From positions 1 through 52,081 of the forward strand of contig NZ_BONZ01000105.1 in assembly GCF_016862975.1 (NCBI RefSeq): DNA of 52,081 nt. The letters are read 5' to 3'. Below are positions 18,250 to 28,206 of the stretch, in pieces. Both the position numbers and the translations under genes were made by a program. The stretch is from Rugosimonospora africana (GTDB taxonomy: Bacteria; Actinomycetota; Actinomycetes; Mycobacteriales; Micromonosporaceae). Positions within the stretch are counted from its first letter, which is position 1; every line of letters begins with the position of its first letter. A model generated the notes under the pieces. The model saw nothing but the letters and a program-made list of their open reading frames with translations, was not told where the DNA came from and did not search any database.

Positions 18250-18897
18250 GCTGGGCGAACCTGTGTGGCGGGAACAGGCCGATCTGCCGCTGAAGTTGTA
18301 CAGGCTGAAGACCGGCGATGCGACTGCCCCAGGCGGATACGAGCGAATCCAACGCCCGTTCACCCAGTCGACCAGCCAGGCCATGGAGACTACTGCACGC
18401 CACACGCGCGTCGTTACGCGGAATGGCTCATAAAGACAGAAGTCCGCGACGGTCAGCATTACGACTTGATTAAGTTCCGCTCACACGCTTCGTCGCGAGA
18501 TTCCGCCGGCCGCAGAATAGCGGCAGGTCGCAGAACAGGCCCGCGGTTCTTTGCGCACCAGGACTGACCTGGAGGGCAGTGACAAGGGCGGATGAATCCA
18601 CCCCAACCGGGCCGCCCTTCCCAGGCGTCAAAGTGTTGACCTTGTGAGGACTTTCTCGTTCGGATTGCATTCCGAATTCCGCTCTGGTCCTTGTGTTCAC
18701 GTCCCGGCAACAATCGCTTCGTCCCTTCCGCGAGTTACCCGTGCGGTAGCCCGGCGGCGGCTTTTCTCTACAGCAGACGAAGACGGGCAGCGCATCCGAC
18801 AGGACAAATGCGTCCACCCGCCGCGCCGGCGAACACCAGATCCTTGGGTGCCTTCACGAACTCTCGACGGCACCCGTGAGTCCTCGAAGGAGTACCA
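18250..18897. other. Long upstream region of the left sugar-import operon
   Basis: 648 bp without a credible gene. It contains two blocks (18459-18492 and 18641-18720) that recur, in the same order and at similar distance from the start codon, upstream of the second import operon on the other strand. Remaining ORFs are short and overlap the conserved blocks. Confidence 0.6.
18430..18720 (+). promoter_or_regulatory. Conserved leader element, copy 1
   Basis: Block A (18459-18492, TACGACTTGATTAAGTTCCG and onward) and block B (18641-18720, CTTGTGAGGACTTTCTCG and onward, later CGCTCTGGTCCT and CCCGGCAACA) match the reverse strand at 27988-28022 and 27773-27853. Block B aligns without gaps over 80 bp at roughly three quarters identity by eye. 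Its end is 178 nt before the start codon of the binding protein. It could be a shared promoter/operator region or an RNA leader. Confidence 0.65.
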
Positions 18898-20184
18898 GTG
18901 AGCTTGTGGCTACGAAGGCTTGCTCCGTTGGCCGTCGTCGTGGTCGTCGCGGCGGGCTGCGTGAGCACGAACAGTTCGTCGGGTGACGACAGCGACCTGC
19001 ACGGCAAGACAGTCAACGTGATCGGCACCTGGGGCGGTGACGAGCAGGCCGCGTTCCTGAAGATGGTCGAGCCCTGGGAGAAGCAGACCGGTGCCAAGGT
19101 CAAGTACACCGGCACCCGTGACATCAACACCGTTCTGACCACCGGCGTGGCCTCCGGTGTTCTGCCGGACCTGGCCGGACTGCCCGGACCCGGTCAGCTC
19201 GCGGAGTATGCCAAGGCGGGCAAGCTGCAGCCGTTGGACAACGTGCTGGATGTCAACACCTACCAGAGCGAGACGGCGCCCGCGCTGGTGCAGCTCGGCA
19301 AGTCCGACGGCAAGGTCTACGGCGTCTTCATCAAGGCCGCGGTCAAGGGTCTCATCTGGTACAACCCCAAGGTCCATGACTACGGTGCGAACCCGCCGAA
19401 GACGTGGACGGACCTGATGAGCCAGGCAGGCGCCAACCAGGGAGCGGCCAAGGCGGTCTGGTGCCTCGGTGTGGAGTCCGGCGCGTCATCCGGTTGGCCG
19501 GGCACGGACTGGATCGAAGACCTGGTACTGCGTACGGCGGGCCCGCAGGTCTACACGAACTGGTACGAGGGCAAGGTGAAGTGGAGCGACCCCGCCATCA
19601 AGAAGGCATTCCAGCTCTACGCCACGGATGTGCTCGGCAAGACCTACGGTGGCGGGAAGAACGCCGTCGCCACCAACTTCGGCAACGCCGGTGACCCCAT
19701 GTTCGCCAACCCGCCCGGCTGCGAGCTGCTGCACCAGGCGAGCTTCATCACCGGATTCAGCCAGTTCAAGTCGCACACCGCGGTCACGGACTACAACTTC
19801 TTCCCGTTCCCCGACATCGACCTCCAGTACGCCGGTGCGGTCGAGGGCGCCGGCGACCTGTTCGGGATGTTCCACGACACCCCGGCCGCGAAGTCGCTGA
19901 TGAAATACCTGGTGACGGCCGCGGCGCAGGACATCTGGGTGAAGATCGGCGGGGCGCTCTCCGCGAACAAGAACGCGGCCGACTACCCCGACGACATCAG
20001 CAAGCGGTCGGCGGCCATCCTGGCCAACGCCAAGAGCTTCGTGTTCGACGCCTCCGACAGCATGCCCACGGCGATGAATGACGCCTTCTGGAAGGACATG
20101 GTCGCCCTGACCAACGGGAGCAAGACCGTGGACCAGGCGCTGTCCGATCTGGACAGTGCGCAGAAGGATGCTTACGCGTCCTGA
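18898..20184 (+). CDS. Sugar ABC transporter substrate-binding lipoprotein (alpha-glucoside type)
   Basis: 428 residues. A GTG start follows AAGGAG (18887-18892). The lipoprotein signal ends in VVAAGCVST. The mature part (VNVIGTWGGDEQAAFLKMVEPWEKQTG ... PDLAGLPGPGQLAEYAKAGKL) is an extracellular solute-binding family 1 protein like those for alpha-glucosides. It should deliver an oligosaccharide to the two permeases encoded next. The neighbouring trehalose synthase makes trehalose or maltose-type substrates plausible (inference). It is clearly paralogous to the binding protein at 26265. Confidence 0.9.
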   Translation: MSLWLRRLAPLAVVVVVAAGCVSTNSSSGDDSDLHGKTVNVIGTWGGDEQAAFLKMVEPWEKQTGAKVKYTGTRDINTVLTTGVASGVLPDLAGLPGPGQLAEYAKAGKLQPLDNVLDVNTYQSETAPALVQLGKSDGKVYGVFIKAAVKGLIWYNPKVHDYGANPPKTWTDLMSQAGANQGAAKAVWCLGVESGASSGWPGTDWIEDLVLRTAGPQVYTNWYEGKVKWSDPAIKKAFQLYATDVLGKTYGGGKNAVATNFGNAGDPMFANPPGCELLHQASFITGFSQFKSHTAVTDYNFFPFPDIDLQYAGAVEGAGDLFGMFHDTPAAKSLMKYLVTAAAQDIWVKIGGALSANKNAADYPDDISKRSAAILANAKSFVFDASDSMPTAMNDAFWKDMVALTNGSKTVDQALSDLDSAQKDAYAS

Positions 20185-20260
20185 CCCGAACTGCTGGGTG
20201 GGGCGGCGGTGCGCCGTCCCACCCACCCCATCCTCAACGATTCCGACCCGGGAGGTTCGC

Positions 20261-21244
20261 GTGGATGCACGCCTGGTCGCTGCCATGGAAGTCGTGATAG
20301 GCGTTCCGGTAGTCCTTGTTGGATACATCTGGGGCAGCGAGTGGCTCGTCGCGGTCCTCTCGGCGCGTTGGCGACGGGTGGTCAGGCCCTGGCTGTGGCT
20401 CGCCCCGGCCCTCGGCTTCCTCGGCTTCTTCCTGATCTATCCGACGGTGCTCACGGTCATCCGCAGCCTTCAGGGCAAGGATTCGCTGCATCCCAAGTTC
20501 GTCGGACTGACCAACTACAGGTGGTTCTTCACCAACAGCGACGCCCTCGGGGCACTGCTCAACAACGTGCTGTGGCTCGTGTTCTTCACCGGCTTCACGG
20601 TGGGCATGGGCCTGCTCGTGGCCGTGCTGGTCGACCGCGTGCGCTTCGAGTCGCTGGCCAAGAGCATCATCTTCCTCCCGCTGGCCATCAGCATGGTCGC
20701 GGCCAGCGTGATCTGGAAGTTCATGTATGACTACAAGCCGGCGGGGACCGCGCAGACCGGCACCCTCAACGCACTGATCGGCAGCGTCGGGCTGGGGCCC
20801 GTCGGATGGCTGCAGTCACCCGGATTCCGGCTGAGCACGTTCGCGCTCATCGCCGTCATGGTGTGGATGTGGACCGGCTTCGCCATGGTCATCATTTCGG
20901 CCGCCCTCAAGGGCATCGACCCCGGGCTGCTGGAAGCCGCCCGGATGGACGGCGCCAACGAGTGGGAGGTGTTCAGGAAGATCACATTACCGCTGCTGGG
21001 CCCGACCCTCACCGTCGTGTCCACCACGATGGTCATCACGTCGTTGAAGACCTTCGACATCGTCTACACCCTGACCAACGGCAACTACAGCACCGACGTG
21101 GTGGCAAACCTGATGGTCAAAGAAATGTTCACCTTCGGGGACTTCGGCCGGGCCAGCGCGGTCGCGGTCATCCTCCTGCTCGCGATCCTGCCCATCATGG
21201 GCTTCAACATCCGTAAGTTCCGCTCCCAGGAGTCGATGTCTTGA
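20261..21244 (+). CDS. Sugar ABC transporter permease, MalF type
   Basis: 327 residues with seven or so hydrophobic segments and the EAA loop EAARMDGANEWEVFRKITLP. I chose the GTG at 20261 because GGAGG precedes it at 20251-20255 and the open frame before it is not membrane-like. An extra N-terminal transmembrane segment precedes the usual core. The loop before the TM segment with WMWTGFAMVII is short (about 30 residues), unlike the paralogue at 24817, which carries a large insert there. Its TGA overlaps the next gene's TTG start. Confidence 0.9.
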   Translation: MDARLVAAMEVVIGVPVVLVGYIWGSEWLVAVLSARWRRVVRPWLWLAPALGFLGFFLIYPTVLTVIRSLQGKDSLHPKFVGLTNYRWFFTNSDALGALLNNVLWLVFFTGFTVGMGLLVAVLVDRVRFESLAKSIIFLPLAISMVAASVIWKFMYDYKPAGTAQTGTLNALIGSVGLGPVGWLQSPGFRLSTFALIAVMVWMWTGFAMVIISAALKGIDPGLLEAARMDGANEWEVFRKITLPLLGPTLTVVSTTMVITSLKTFDIVYTLTNGNYSTDVVANLMVKEMFTFGDFGRASAVAVILLLAILPIMGFNIRKFRSQESMS

Positions 21245-22146
21245 GCACGCTCGTGAAGCAGCAGGCGCCTGCTGCCGCCGCCACCAAGGCTCTTTCGCGC
21301 CGATCCTCGTCGAGGCGCGGCAGGTTCGTGCTGAACCTCGTCGTGGTCGCCCTGATGATCATCTGGGCGGTACCGACGGTCGGGCTGCTGATCAGTTCAT
21401 TGCGGCCGCAGTCGGTGCTGTCCAGTAGCGGCTGGTGGACCGCGTTCGCGCCCCCGTACCACTTCACCATGGCCAACTACCGCGACGTCTTCCACCAGGC
21501 GGGGATCGGTCAGGCGTTCGTCAACAGCCTGCTCATCGCGGTCCCGGCCACGGTCATCCCGCTGTTTGTCGCGGCCTTCGCCGCCTACGCCTTCAGCTGG
21601 ATGACGTTTCCCGGTCGCGACCTGCTCTTCGTCGTGGTTGTCGGGCTGCTTGTCGTTCCGCTGCAGACGACGCTGATCCCCATCCTCAAGTTGTTCGCGG
21701 ACTGGGGGCTCACCGGCCAGTTCCTCGCGGTGTGGCTGGCCCACACCGGGTACGGTCTGCCGTTCGCCGTGTATCTTCTGCGCAACTTCATGGGCTCGCT
21801 GCCGCGGGCCGTGTTCGAATCGGCGGCCATCGACGGGGCCAATCATGTGACCTCGTTCTTCCGGCTTGCCGTGCCGATGAGCCTGCCGGCCTTCGCCGCG
21901 TTGGCCATCTTCCAGTTCCTGTTCGTCTGGAACGACCTGCTCGTGTCGCTGATCTACATTGGACTGGCGAACCCGGACAACCTTCCGATGACCGCGACGA
22001 TCGCCAACCTGGTCAACTCCCTCGGCGGCGGCTGGTATCTGCTGGGCGCCGCGGCGTTCGTGTCGATGGCCCTGCCGCTGGCGCTGTTCTTCGGCCTGCA
22101 GCGGTACTTCGTTCGCGGCATTGTGGGCGGCGCGGTCAAGGGATGA
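21241..22146 (+). CDS. Sugar ABC transporter permease, MalG type
   Basis: 301 residues, six predicted transmembrane segments, EAA loop [20 protein letters not shown]. It starts with TTG overlapping the previous stop (TTGA), and its own TGA overlaps the next ATG (ATGA), so translation of permease, permease and treS is coupled. No ATPase gene is present; actinobacteria often energise such importers with a shared MsiK-type ATPase encoded elsewhere. Confidence 0.92.
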   Translation: MSTLVKQQAPAAAATKALSRRSSSRRGRFVLNLVVVALMIIWAVPTVGLLISSLRPQSVLSSSGWWTAFAPPYHFTMANYRDVFHQAGIGQAFVNSLLIAVPATVIPLFVAAFAAYAFSWMTFPGRDLLFVVVVGLLVVPLQTTLIPILKLFADWGLTGQFLAVWLAHTGYGLPFAVYLLRNFMGSLPRAVFESAAIDGANHVTSFFRLAVPMSLPAFAALAIFQFLFVWNDLLVSLIYIGLANPDNLPMTATIANLVNSLGGGWYLLGAAAFVSMALPLALFFGLQRYFVRGIVGGAVKG

Positions 22147-23939
22147 GCGCGGCGACGGGCCGTGCCTCGACGACCCACGCAGTTCCGGATCCGTCTGTGT
22201 CGCGGCGCACGGCCCGTCGGCTGCCCGTCGAGCCGGACTGGTTCAAGCGGGCGGTGTTCTACGAGGTACTGGTACAGGCGTGCGCGGACTCGAACGCGGA
22301 CGGGCACGGTGATCTGCCCGGGCTGACCGGGAAGCTGGACTACCTGCAGTGGCTCGGAGTGGACTGCGTGTGGCTGCCGCCGTTCTACGATTCCCCGCTG
22401 CGGGACGGCGGCTACGACATCCGGGACTACTATACGGTTTCACCCGAGTGCGGCACCATCGACGACTTCGTGACGCTGCTGGACGAGGCGCACGCGCGAG
22501 GGATCCGGGTCATCACGGACCTGGTGCTCAATCACACCTCCGACACCCACCAGTGGTTCCAGGAGTCGCGGCGTGACCCGCACGGCCCGTACGGCGACTT
22601 CTACGTGTGGCGCGACAGCGACACCGACTACGCGGGGGTACGGGTCATCTTCCACGACACCGAGCCGTCGAACTGGACGTTCGATCCGGTGCGGCAGCAG
22701 TTCTACTGGCACCGCTTCTACCATCACCAGCCGGACCTGAACTATGAGAACCCGGCCGTGCAGGAGGCGATGCTGGACATCGTGCGGTTCTGGCTGAACC
22801 TGGGCATCGACGGGTTTCGGCTGGACGCGGCCACGTACCTGTACGAGCGGGAGGGTACCGAATGCGCGAACCTGCCGGAGACCCACGCGTACCTCAGGCG
22901 GCTGCGCAAGGTGATCGATGACGAGTACCCCGGCTGTGTGCTGCTGGCCGAGGCCAACCTGTGGCCCACCGACCTGGTGCAGTACTTCGGCGACGCGAGC
23001 GTCGGCGGGGACGAGTGTCACATGGCGTTCCACTTCCCGCTCATGCCGCGCATCTTCATGGCCGTGCGCCGGGAGTCCCGCCGGCCGATCACCGAGATTC
23101 TCGCCCAGACTCCGGCGATTCCGTCCGGCTGCCAGTGGGGCACGTTCCTGCGCAACCATGACGAGCTGACGCTGGAGATGGTCACCGACGAGGAGCGAGA
23201 CTACCTGTGGGCTGAGTACGCCAAGGATCCGAGGATGCGGCTCAACGCCGGGATCCGCCGGCGGCTGGCACCGATGGTCGGCAACGACCGCAACCAGATC
23301 GAGCTGTTCACCTCCCTGCTGCTGTCGCTTCCCGGCTCCCCGGTCATCTACTACGGCGACGAGATCGGCATGGGGGACAACGTGTATCTCGGCGACCGCG
23401 ACGGGGTGCGTACCCCCATGCAGTGGTCGCCCGACCGCAACGGCGGCTTTTCACGCTGCGATCCCGGCCAGCTCTACCTGCCGGTCAACGCCGGCTGGGT
23501 CTACGGGTACCAGGCGGTCAACGTCGAGCGCCAGCAGGATCAGTCGGCCTCGCTCCTGCAGTGGACCCGCCGCATGATCGAGGTACGCAAACAGCATCCC
23601 GCGCTGGCCGTCGGCGAGTTCCACGATCTCGGCGGCTCCAACCCGGCCGTGCTGGCGTTTCTCCGCGAAACGGCCGACGAGGTCATCCTGTGCGTGCACA
23701 ACCTGTCCCGCCATCCGGAACCCGTTCTGCTTCCCCTGGGCCCCCGTTTCCGCCGGCAGATCCCGGTCGAATTGACTGGCAGCACCATCTTCCCCGCCAT
23801 CGGGCTGCGCCCGTACCTGCTCACTCTGCCGGGCTACGGCTCCTACTGGTTCCGCATCGTCCCCTCGCGTCGCCATGCCCGGGTGGCGAGTCACGCGGGT
23901 CACTTGTCGGAGCCGGCGAGCATGCCGTGCAGGAAGTAG
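22143..23939 (+). CDS. treS: Trehalose synthase / maltose alpha-D-glucosyltransferase (GH13_16)
   Basis: 598 residues. The sequence follows TreS closely: [20 protein letters not shown] at the N-terminus, the nucleophile Asp228 in [10 protein letters not shown], the acid/base Glu270 in LLAEANLW and the stabiliser Asp340 in [12 protein letters not shown]. The C-terminal beta domain is present, and there is no maltokinase fusion. TreS interconverts maltose and trehalose. Its place at the end of an ABC import operon suggests that the imported sugar is maltose, trehalose or a related glucoside. The last 40 bp overlap the 3' end of the convergent permease gene. Confidence 0.92.
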   Translation: MSAATGRASTTHAVPDPSVSRRTARRLPVEPDWFKRAVFYEVLVQACADSNADGHGDLPGLTGKLDYLQWLGVDCVWLPPFYDSPLRDGGYDIRDYYTVSPECGTIDDFVTLLDEAHARGIRVITDLVLNHTSDTHQWFQESRRDPHGPYGDFYVWRDSDTDYAGVRVIFHDTEPSNWTFDPVRQQFYWHRFYHHQPDLNYENPAVQEAMLDIVRFWLNLGIDGFRLDAATYLYEREGTECANLPETHAYLRRLRKVIDDEYPGCVLLAEANLWPTDLVQYFGDASVGGDECHMAFHFPLMPRIFMAVRRESRRPITEILAQTPAIPSGCQWGTFLRNHDELTLEMVTDEERDYLWAEYAKDPRMRLNAGIRRRLAPMVGNDRNQIELFTSLLLSLPGSPVIYYGDEIGMGDNVYLGDRDGVRTPMQWSPDRNGGFSRCDPGQLYLPVNAGWVYGYQAVNVERQQDQSASLLQWTRRMIEVRKQHPALAVGEFHDLGGSNPAVLAFLRETADEVILCVHNLSRHPEPVLLPLGPRFRRQIPVELTGSTIFPAIGLRPYLLTLPGYGSYWFRIVPSRRHARVASHAGHLSEPASMPCRK

Positions 23940-24820
23940 CGGCGGAACGAGAAGAAGACCACCAGCGGTACGAGCATGGACACGAAGGCGCCGGGGCCGA
24001 TCAGGTCGATGTTGGAGGAGAAGGTACGCATCTGCGAGAGCAGTTGGTAGGTGATGGGGGCGTGGGCGGAGTCCGCGAAGACCAGCGCGACCAGCAGGTC
24101 GTTCCACACCCACATGAACTCGTAGACGGCGAGCGCCGCGATGGCGGGCCGGCCGATGGGCAGCACGACCCGGCGAAAGATGCCGAGCTCGCTGCCGCCG
24201 TCGACCCGGGCCGCCTCCAGCAGGTCGCGGGGAATGCCGGCGAAGAAGTCGCGAAGCAGGAAGATGGCGAACGGTAGGCCGAAGGCGACGTGGAAGGCGA
24301 CGACGGCGGGCACATCGCCGTAGATGTGCAGTGTGCGGAAGACGGCGGCGTCGGGAATGATGGCCACCTGCACCGGCACGACGATGAGCGCGACGGTCAA
24401 GGCGTAGACCCAGTTTCGGCCGGGAAAGTCGATCCATGCCAGGGCGTAGGCGGCTAGCGCCCCGATGCCGACGACGAGCACGGTGGACGGCACGGTGATG
24501 AGGACGCTGTTCCACAACGAGCCGAGGATGTCCTTGTCCTGCATGAGATTCAGGTAGTTGGACAGGGTGAGTCGAGCCGGCCTGCCGAAGACCGTCCACC
24601 AACCCGTGGCGCTGTTGTCCGCCGGCGCGCGCAGGCTCTCGATGAACAATCCGACAGTGGGCAGTAACCAGAACAGGCCGACGGTCCACACGCAGATCTG
24701 CAGTAGTGCCTTGCCGAACCGGTCGGCGACGCGCGCGATGAGGCTGCGCCGGGGTGGGACGGTGACAGCGGTGCCGGCGGGCACGAGCGTTGGCACCCGC
24801 GGGGTGACGGTCACACTCAC
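23900..24820 (-). CDS. Sugar ABC transporter permease, MalG type (right operon)
   Basis: 306 residues, six transmembrane segments, EAA loop [21 protein letters not shown] chose the GTG at 24820, which overlaps the upstream permease stop by four bases (GTGA); the longer open frame to 25753 is a shadow of that permease. The 3' end overlaps convergent treS by 40 bp (23900-23939). Confidence 0.9.
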   Translation of the reverse strand: MSVTVTPRVPTLVPAGTAVTVPPRRSLIARVADRFGKALLQICVWTVGLFWLLPTVGLFIESLRAPADNSATGWWTVFGRPARLTLSNYLNLMQDKDILGSLWNSVLITVPSTVLVVGIGALAAYALAWIDFPGRNWVYALTVALIVVPVQVAIIPDAAVFRTLHIYGDVPAVVAFHVAFGLPFAIFLLRDFFAGIPRDLLEAARVDGGSELGIFRRVVLPIGRPAIAALAVYEFMWVWNDLLVALVFADSAHAPITYQLLSQMRTFSSNIDLIGPGAFVSMLVPLVVFFSFRRYFLHGMLAGSDK

Positions 24821-26268
24821 GACGGGTCCCTCCGCAGCCGACGGACGTTGAACGCGATCGCGGGTATCACGAGGACGAACAGCAGCACACCCAGTGCGCT
24901 GCCCAGCCCTTTGTCCAGGCTGCCGCCGAAGGACACCTTGTACATCTGCACGGCGACGACGGTCGCGGCGTCCTGAGAGGAGTCCGGCGCGATCACGTAC
25001 ACCAGATCGAAGATTTTCAGAACGTTGATGATGAGGGTGACCATCACCACGATGAGCACCGGCCGGACGAGCGGGATGGTGACTCTGCGGAGCACCTGCC
25101 ACTCGCTGGCCCCGTCGACTCGGGCGGCTTCCAGAGTCTCCCGGGGCAGTGCGCCTAGCCCGGCGGAGATGATCAGCATGGCGAATCCGGCCCAGATCCA
25201 CAGGTATGCCACGATGATCGCCGGAGTGATCAGCGACGGCCCGAGCCAGCTGACCCCGCCGAACGGGGCGGCGAAGTCCGATGCGGGCAGGGCCAGGGTG
25301 AACCCGCTGCCGTGCAGCCCGGTGAAGGTGAACCGGCCCGCGTGGTCGGTGGTCGCGCTGGCAACCACCCTGCCATCGCGCACCGCCTGCACCCGGATGC
25401 CGGGCAGTCCCTGCTCGCCGCGGTCGATCGCCCCGACGCGCCCACCACCCGGGGTGAAGTCCAGCCACACCACGCCGGACAGCGCACCGTTCGTGGTGCC
25501 GGGAGCGGCGGCCTGGACCGCCCCGCCCGGGACCGTGTCCCGAGCCACCCCGACGAGCGGCAGCATCACCTGGGTGCCGACCGCGAACGTGTGCGTCGAG
25601 GCGTATCCGCCGTGGCCCGCCGCCGACAGTACGGTCGCGTCGCGAGGCCGCGCGCCCGGATACGGGGAGGCCGGCCGGAACACGTCGTGCACGACCGAGA
25701 TCGCGGCGTTGAGTACGCCCCGATCGGGGCTCTCGTCGTAGACCAGGCGCCACGCTATCCCGGTGGATACCAACGACACAGCCATCGGCATGACCAGGAT
25801 CGTCCTGAACACGGTGGCCAGCCGGACCCGTTGGCTGAGCACCGCGAAAATGAGCCCGAAGACGGTCACCAACGTCGGTGCGACAGCGACCCAGACCGCG
25901 TTGTTGAGAAGCGCGCGGCGGGTGTCGGCAGCGGAGAAAATCGTGATGTAGTTGCGCAGGCCCACCCAGTGCTGCCCCGCCGAATCATGCAGGCTCAGCC
26001 AGACGGTGCGGGCGATCGGCCAGGCCACCAGCAGGGCGAGGATCATCAGCGCGGGGGCCAGGAACACCGCCGCCACCGTCCGGCGCTCCCGCCGGACCGT
26101 GGCGGGTGGCCCTGCCTGCCGGGCGGGGTCCGGGCGGTCGGGGCCAGTGGGCCGGGGAATGACCGCCACGCGCCGCCGGGCGGTGGTAGCCGGATCGCGC
26201 GCGGGGTCGGTGCCCGTCGCGGTCGAGGCGCGCGCCGGTCCCTCAAACGGCTTGCCCGCGCCGGTCAT
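24817..26268 (-). CDS. Sugar ABC transporter permease, MalF type, with extracytoplasmic beta-sandwich insert
   Basis: 483 residues, well above the usual 300. Residues 1-62 are a Pro/Arg-rich cytoplasmic tail. The membrane core begins at about 64, and the EAA loop is EAARVDGASEWQVLRRVTIP. Between a transmembrane segment ending near 178 and the next starting near 348, residues about 200-340 form an extra soluble domain: LSGVVWLDFTP, GEQGLPGIRVQAVRDGR, ATTDHAGRFTFTGL. That is the pattern of Cna-B/SdrD-B or carboxypeptidase-regulatory beta-sandwiches. The paralogue at 20261 has only a short loop there. The start ATG at 26268 overlaps the binding-protein stop (ATGA). Confidence 0.9.
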   Translation of the reverse strand: MTGAGKPFEGPARASTATGTDPARDPATTARRRVAVIPRPTGPDRPDPARQAGPPATVRRERRTVAAVFLAPALMILALLVAWPIARTVWLSLHDSAGQHWVGLRNYITIFSAADTRRALLNNAVWVAVAPTLVTVFGLIFAVLSQRVRLATVFRTILVMPMAVSLVSTGIAWRLVYDESPDRGVLNAAISVVHDVFRPASPYPGARPRDATVLSAAGHGGYASTHTFAVGTQVMLPLVGVARDTVPGGAVQAAAPGTTNGALSGVVWLDFTPGGGRVGAIDRGEQGLPGIRVQAVRDGRVVASATTDHAGRFTFTGLHGSGFTLALPASDFAAPFGGVSWLGPSLITPAIIVAYLWIWAGFAMLIISAGLGALPRETLEAARVDGASEWQVLRRVTIPLVRPVLIVVMVTLIINVLKIFDLVYVIAPDSSQDAATVVAVQMYKVSFGGSLDKGLGSALGVLLFVLVIPAIAFNVRRLRRDPS

Positions 26269-27572
26269 GAGCGACTCCCGTAGTCCCTGGCGGCCGCGGC
26301 CTCCAGCGCCGCGGCGGTAGCGGTGGGATCGCCTGGGTGGGCAACGAAGTCGGTCAGCAGCTGCCATTCGTCCGCGCCGGCCTGGCCGCCGAATGCCTGT
26401 GGCGTCTGGTCGGACATGTCGAACTGCACCAGCGACGACGTGACCAATGCTTGGGCCATCGCCCGACTGGATTCATCCGGGTACGCGGACAGATCGAGCT
26501 TGCTGTTGGCGGACAGGAAGCCGCCCGCCTGTGCCCAGATCTTCGCAGCTTCAGGCGAGGCGAGGTAGGCCATCAGGGCTCGGGCACCGGGGGAGTCCCT
26601 GAACTGGACTGCCTCGTCGCCGGCGGACACGACAGCGGGGGCGGAGCCGTCGATGGAGGGGAAGGTGAAGAGTTTGGCATCGCCGCCGACCCTGGCCGCG
26701 CCCAGCTTGCTGATCTCACCGGCCACGAAGTCGCCCTCGTACAGCATGGCGGCCTTCGGCCGTTGGCCGAACACGTCCGCGATCGCCTGGGTGAAGGTCA
26801 ACTGGGTGGCGCCTTTCTCGATCGTATTGGGCGTACCGAAGTAGCCGCCGAGCACGGTCAGCGCCCGCACCACCGTCGGGTCCGTCCACGCTAGCCTGTG
26901 TGCGGCCAACTGGGCGTACTTGTCGCTGCCAGCGACCCGCAGATAGACGTTCTCGAACCAGTCGGTGATCGGCCAGCCATCGGCGGCCGGGACAGCGATC
27001 GGCGTCACGCCCGAGTCAGCCAGGGTCTTGGACGTGCTGATGAAGTCAGTCCAGGTGGACGGTGGCCGCACGCCCGCCGCGGCGAAGTCGTCGACGCGGT
27101 ACCAGATGATGGACTTGTTGGCGACTTTGAAGAAGAAGCCGTAGAGCTTGCCGTTCACGACGCCGAGCCGCTTCCACGCGTCGCTGTAATTGCTCGACAC
27201 AGCCGCGGCGGCATCACCGGCGAGGGGAACCAGTTTCCCCTTCCGGGCGTACTCGGCGACCACGCCAGGTTGTGGCACCAGCGCCACGTCCGGTGGCGCA
27301 CCACCTGTCAGCCGGCTGTTGAGCAGGATGTTGACGTTGTTGCCCCCGGAGGTATAGGTGACCCTGATGTGGGTCCTGGCGGTGAAGCCGTTGAGGACCT
27401 TCTGGAAGTTCGCCTGCTCCGCCCCGGTCCACTCACCGATGACCTCAAGGCTTCGGCCGCCCTCGTCACTGCCCGCAGACCCTGGGCCGGCTTCTGCAGT
27501 GATGCCACAGCCGGCCACCATCGCCAGCGCAACGGCGGCGATCGCCGCACCGTGTTGAAGCTTCCGAGACAC
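26265..27572 (-). CDS. Sugar ABC transporter substrate-binding lipoprotein (right operon)
   Basis: 435 residues. The preferred start is the GTG at 27572, preceded by GGGAGG, rather than the frame opening at 27605. The lipobox is VAGCG. The mature sequence (LEVIGEWTGAEQANFQKVLN ... PDVALVPQPGVVAEYARKGKL) parallels the binding protein at 18898 segment by segment, so the two are paralogues, though clearly diverged. It feeds the two coupled permeases downstream. Confidence 0.9.
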   Translation of the reverse strand: MSRKLQHGAAIAAVALAMVAGCGITAEAGPGSAGSDEGGRSLEVIGEWTGAEQANFQKVLNGFTARTHIRVTYTSGGNNVNILLNSRLTGGAPPDVALVPQPGVVAEYARKGKLVPLAGDAAAAVSSNYSDAWKRLGVVNGKLYGFFFKVANKSIIWYRVDDFAAAGVRPPSTWTDFISTSKTLADSGVTPIAVPAADGWPITDWFENVYLRVAGSDKYAQLAAHRLAWTDPTVVRALTVLGGYFGTPNTIEKGATQLTFTQAIADVFGQRPKAAMLYEGDFVAGEISKLGAARVGGDAKLFTFPSIDGSAPAVVSAGDEAVQFRDSPGARALMAYLASPEAAKIWAQAGGFLSANSKLDLSAYPDESSRAMAQALVTSSLVQFDMSDQTPQAFGGQAGADEWQLLTDFVAHPGDPTATAAALEAAAARDYGSRS

Positions 27573-28206
27573 CAACACCTCCCGGGGTCGCGGTCGGTTC
27601 GACACCCACTGCGCCAGCCGGCAGTGCCGTCGGACAGTCCGGTCCGCAGGCGTACCGTCCGTCGACGTCGACCGCGATTGTGGCTGCTTCCGTGCGCAAC
27701 CAGCATGTGTGCGCTCGCGATCGGAGCACAGCGACGATGGAGCGCATGGCCGGTCGCCGATTCCGAACGAGGCGAATCGAATGTTGCCGGGGTGCGAAGG
27801 TCAGGACCAGAGCGCCATAGACACTGCAATGCGAACGAGAGAGTCCTCACAAGATCGACATCTGGGCCGCCGGTCACTGTTCGTGCGACACCGCGCACTC
27901 GGTTGGACGCTGGACGCATGGCATTGCGGGCGGATCGATCGGAGTCTGCCCCGTGACCTGCCAGGATCGCTGCGCCCGGCCAGCCCTGTCGAGCATGTGA
28001 ACGAAACTCTACCAAGTCGTAACGCCAATGCCCGCGGACCTTCTGCGACCCTGAGTCGCAATACCGCCGCATTGGGGCGGCCGGCTTCCGATCGGTGCGA
28101 CGTTCGATGAATCGAGCGTGGTTGAAACATCGCGCACCGGCCAACGTAAATCTGTAGGACATCAGCACGACAGCGATGTGCGTGCCACGCGGGGAGGGAG
28201 GCTGGG
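27573..28206. other. Divergent upstream region of right import operon and HemD-like regulator
   Basis: 634 bp without a convincing gene. It holds the second copy of the leader blocks on the minus strand. The remainder, up to the start at 28207, should contain the promoter of the HemD-like regulator. Confidence 0.55.
27773..28050 (-). promoter_or_regulatory. Conserved leader element, copy 2
   Basis: Reading the minus strand, block A lies at 28022-27988 (TTACGACTTGGTAGAGTTTC) and block B at 27853-27773 (CTTGTGAGGACTCTCTCG and onward). Order, spacing and distance to the start codon (about 200 nt) match copy 1 at 18430-18720. Between the blocks, similarity is patchy (for example GGCAGGTC). Confidence 0.65.

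Noticed and set aside
21435-22142. N-terminal extension of the treS frame
   Set aside because: It overlaps the MalG-type permease completely; the ATGA junction at 22143 and the TreS N-terminus mark the real start.
24821-25753. N-terminal extension of the right MalG-type permease
   Set aside because: It is out-of-frame sequence of the upstream permease; the GTGA overlap at 24817-24820 fits the other couplings.
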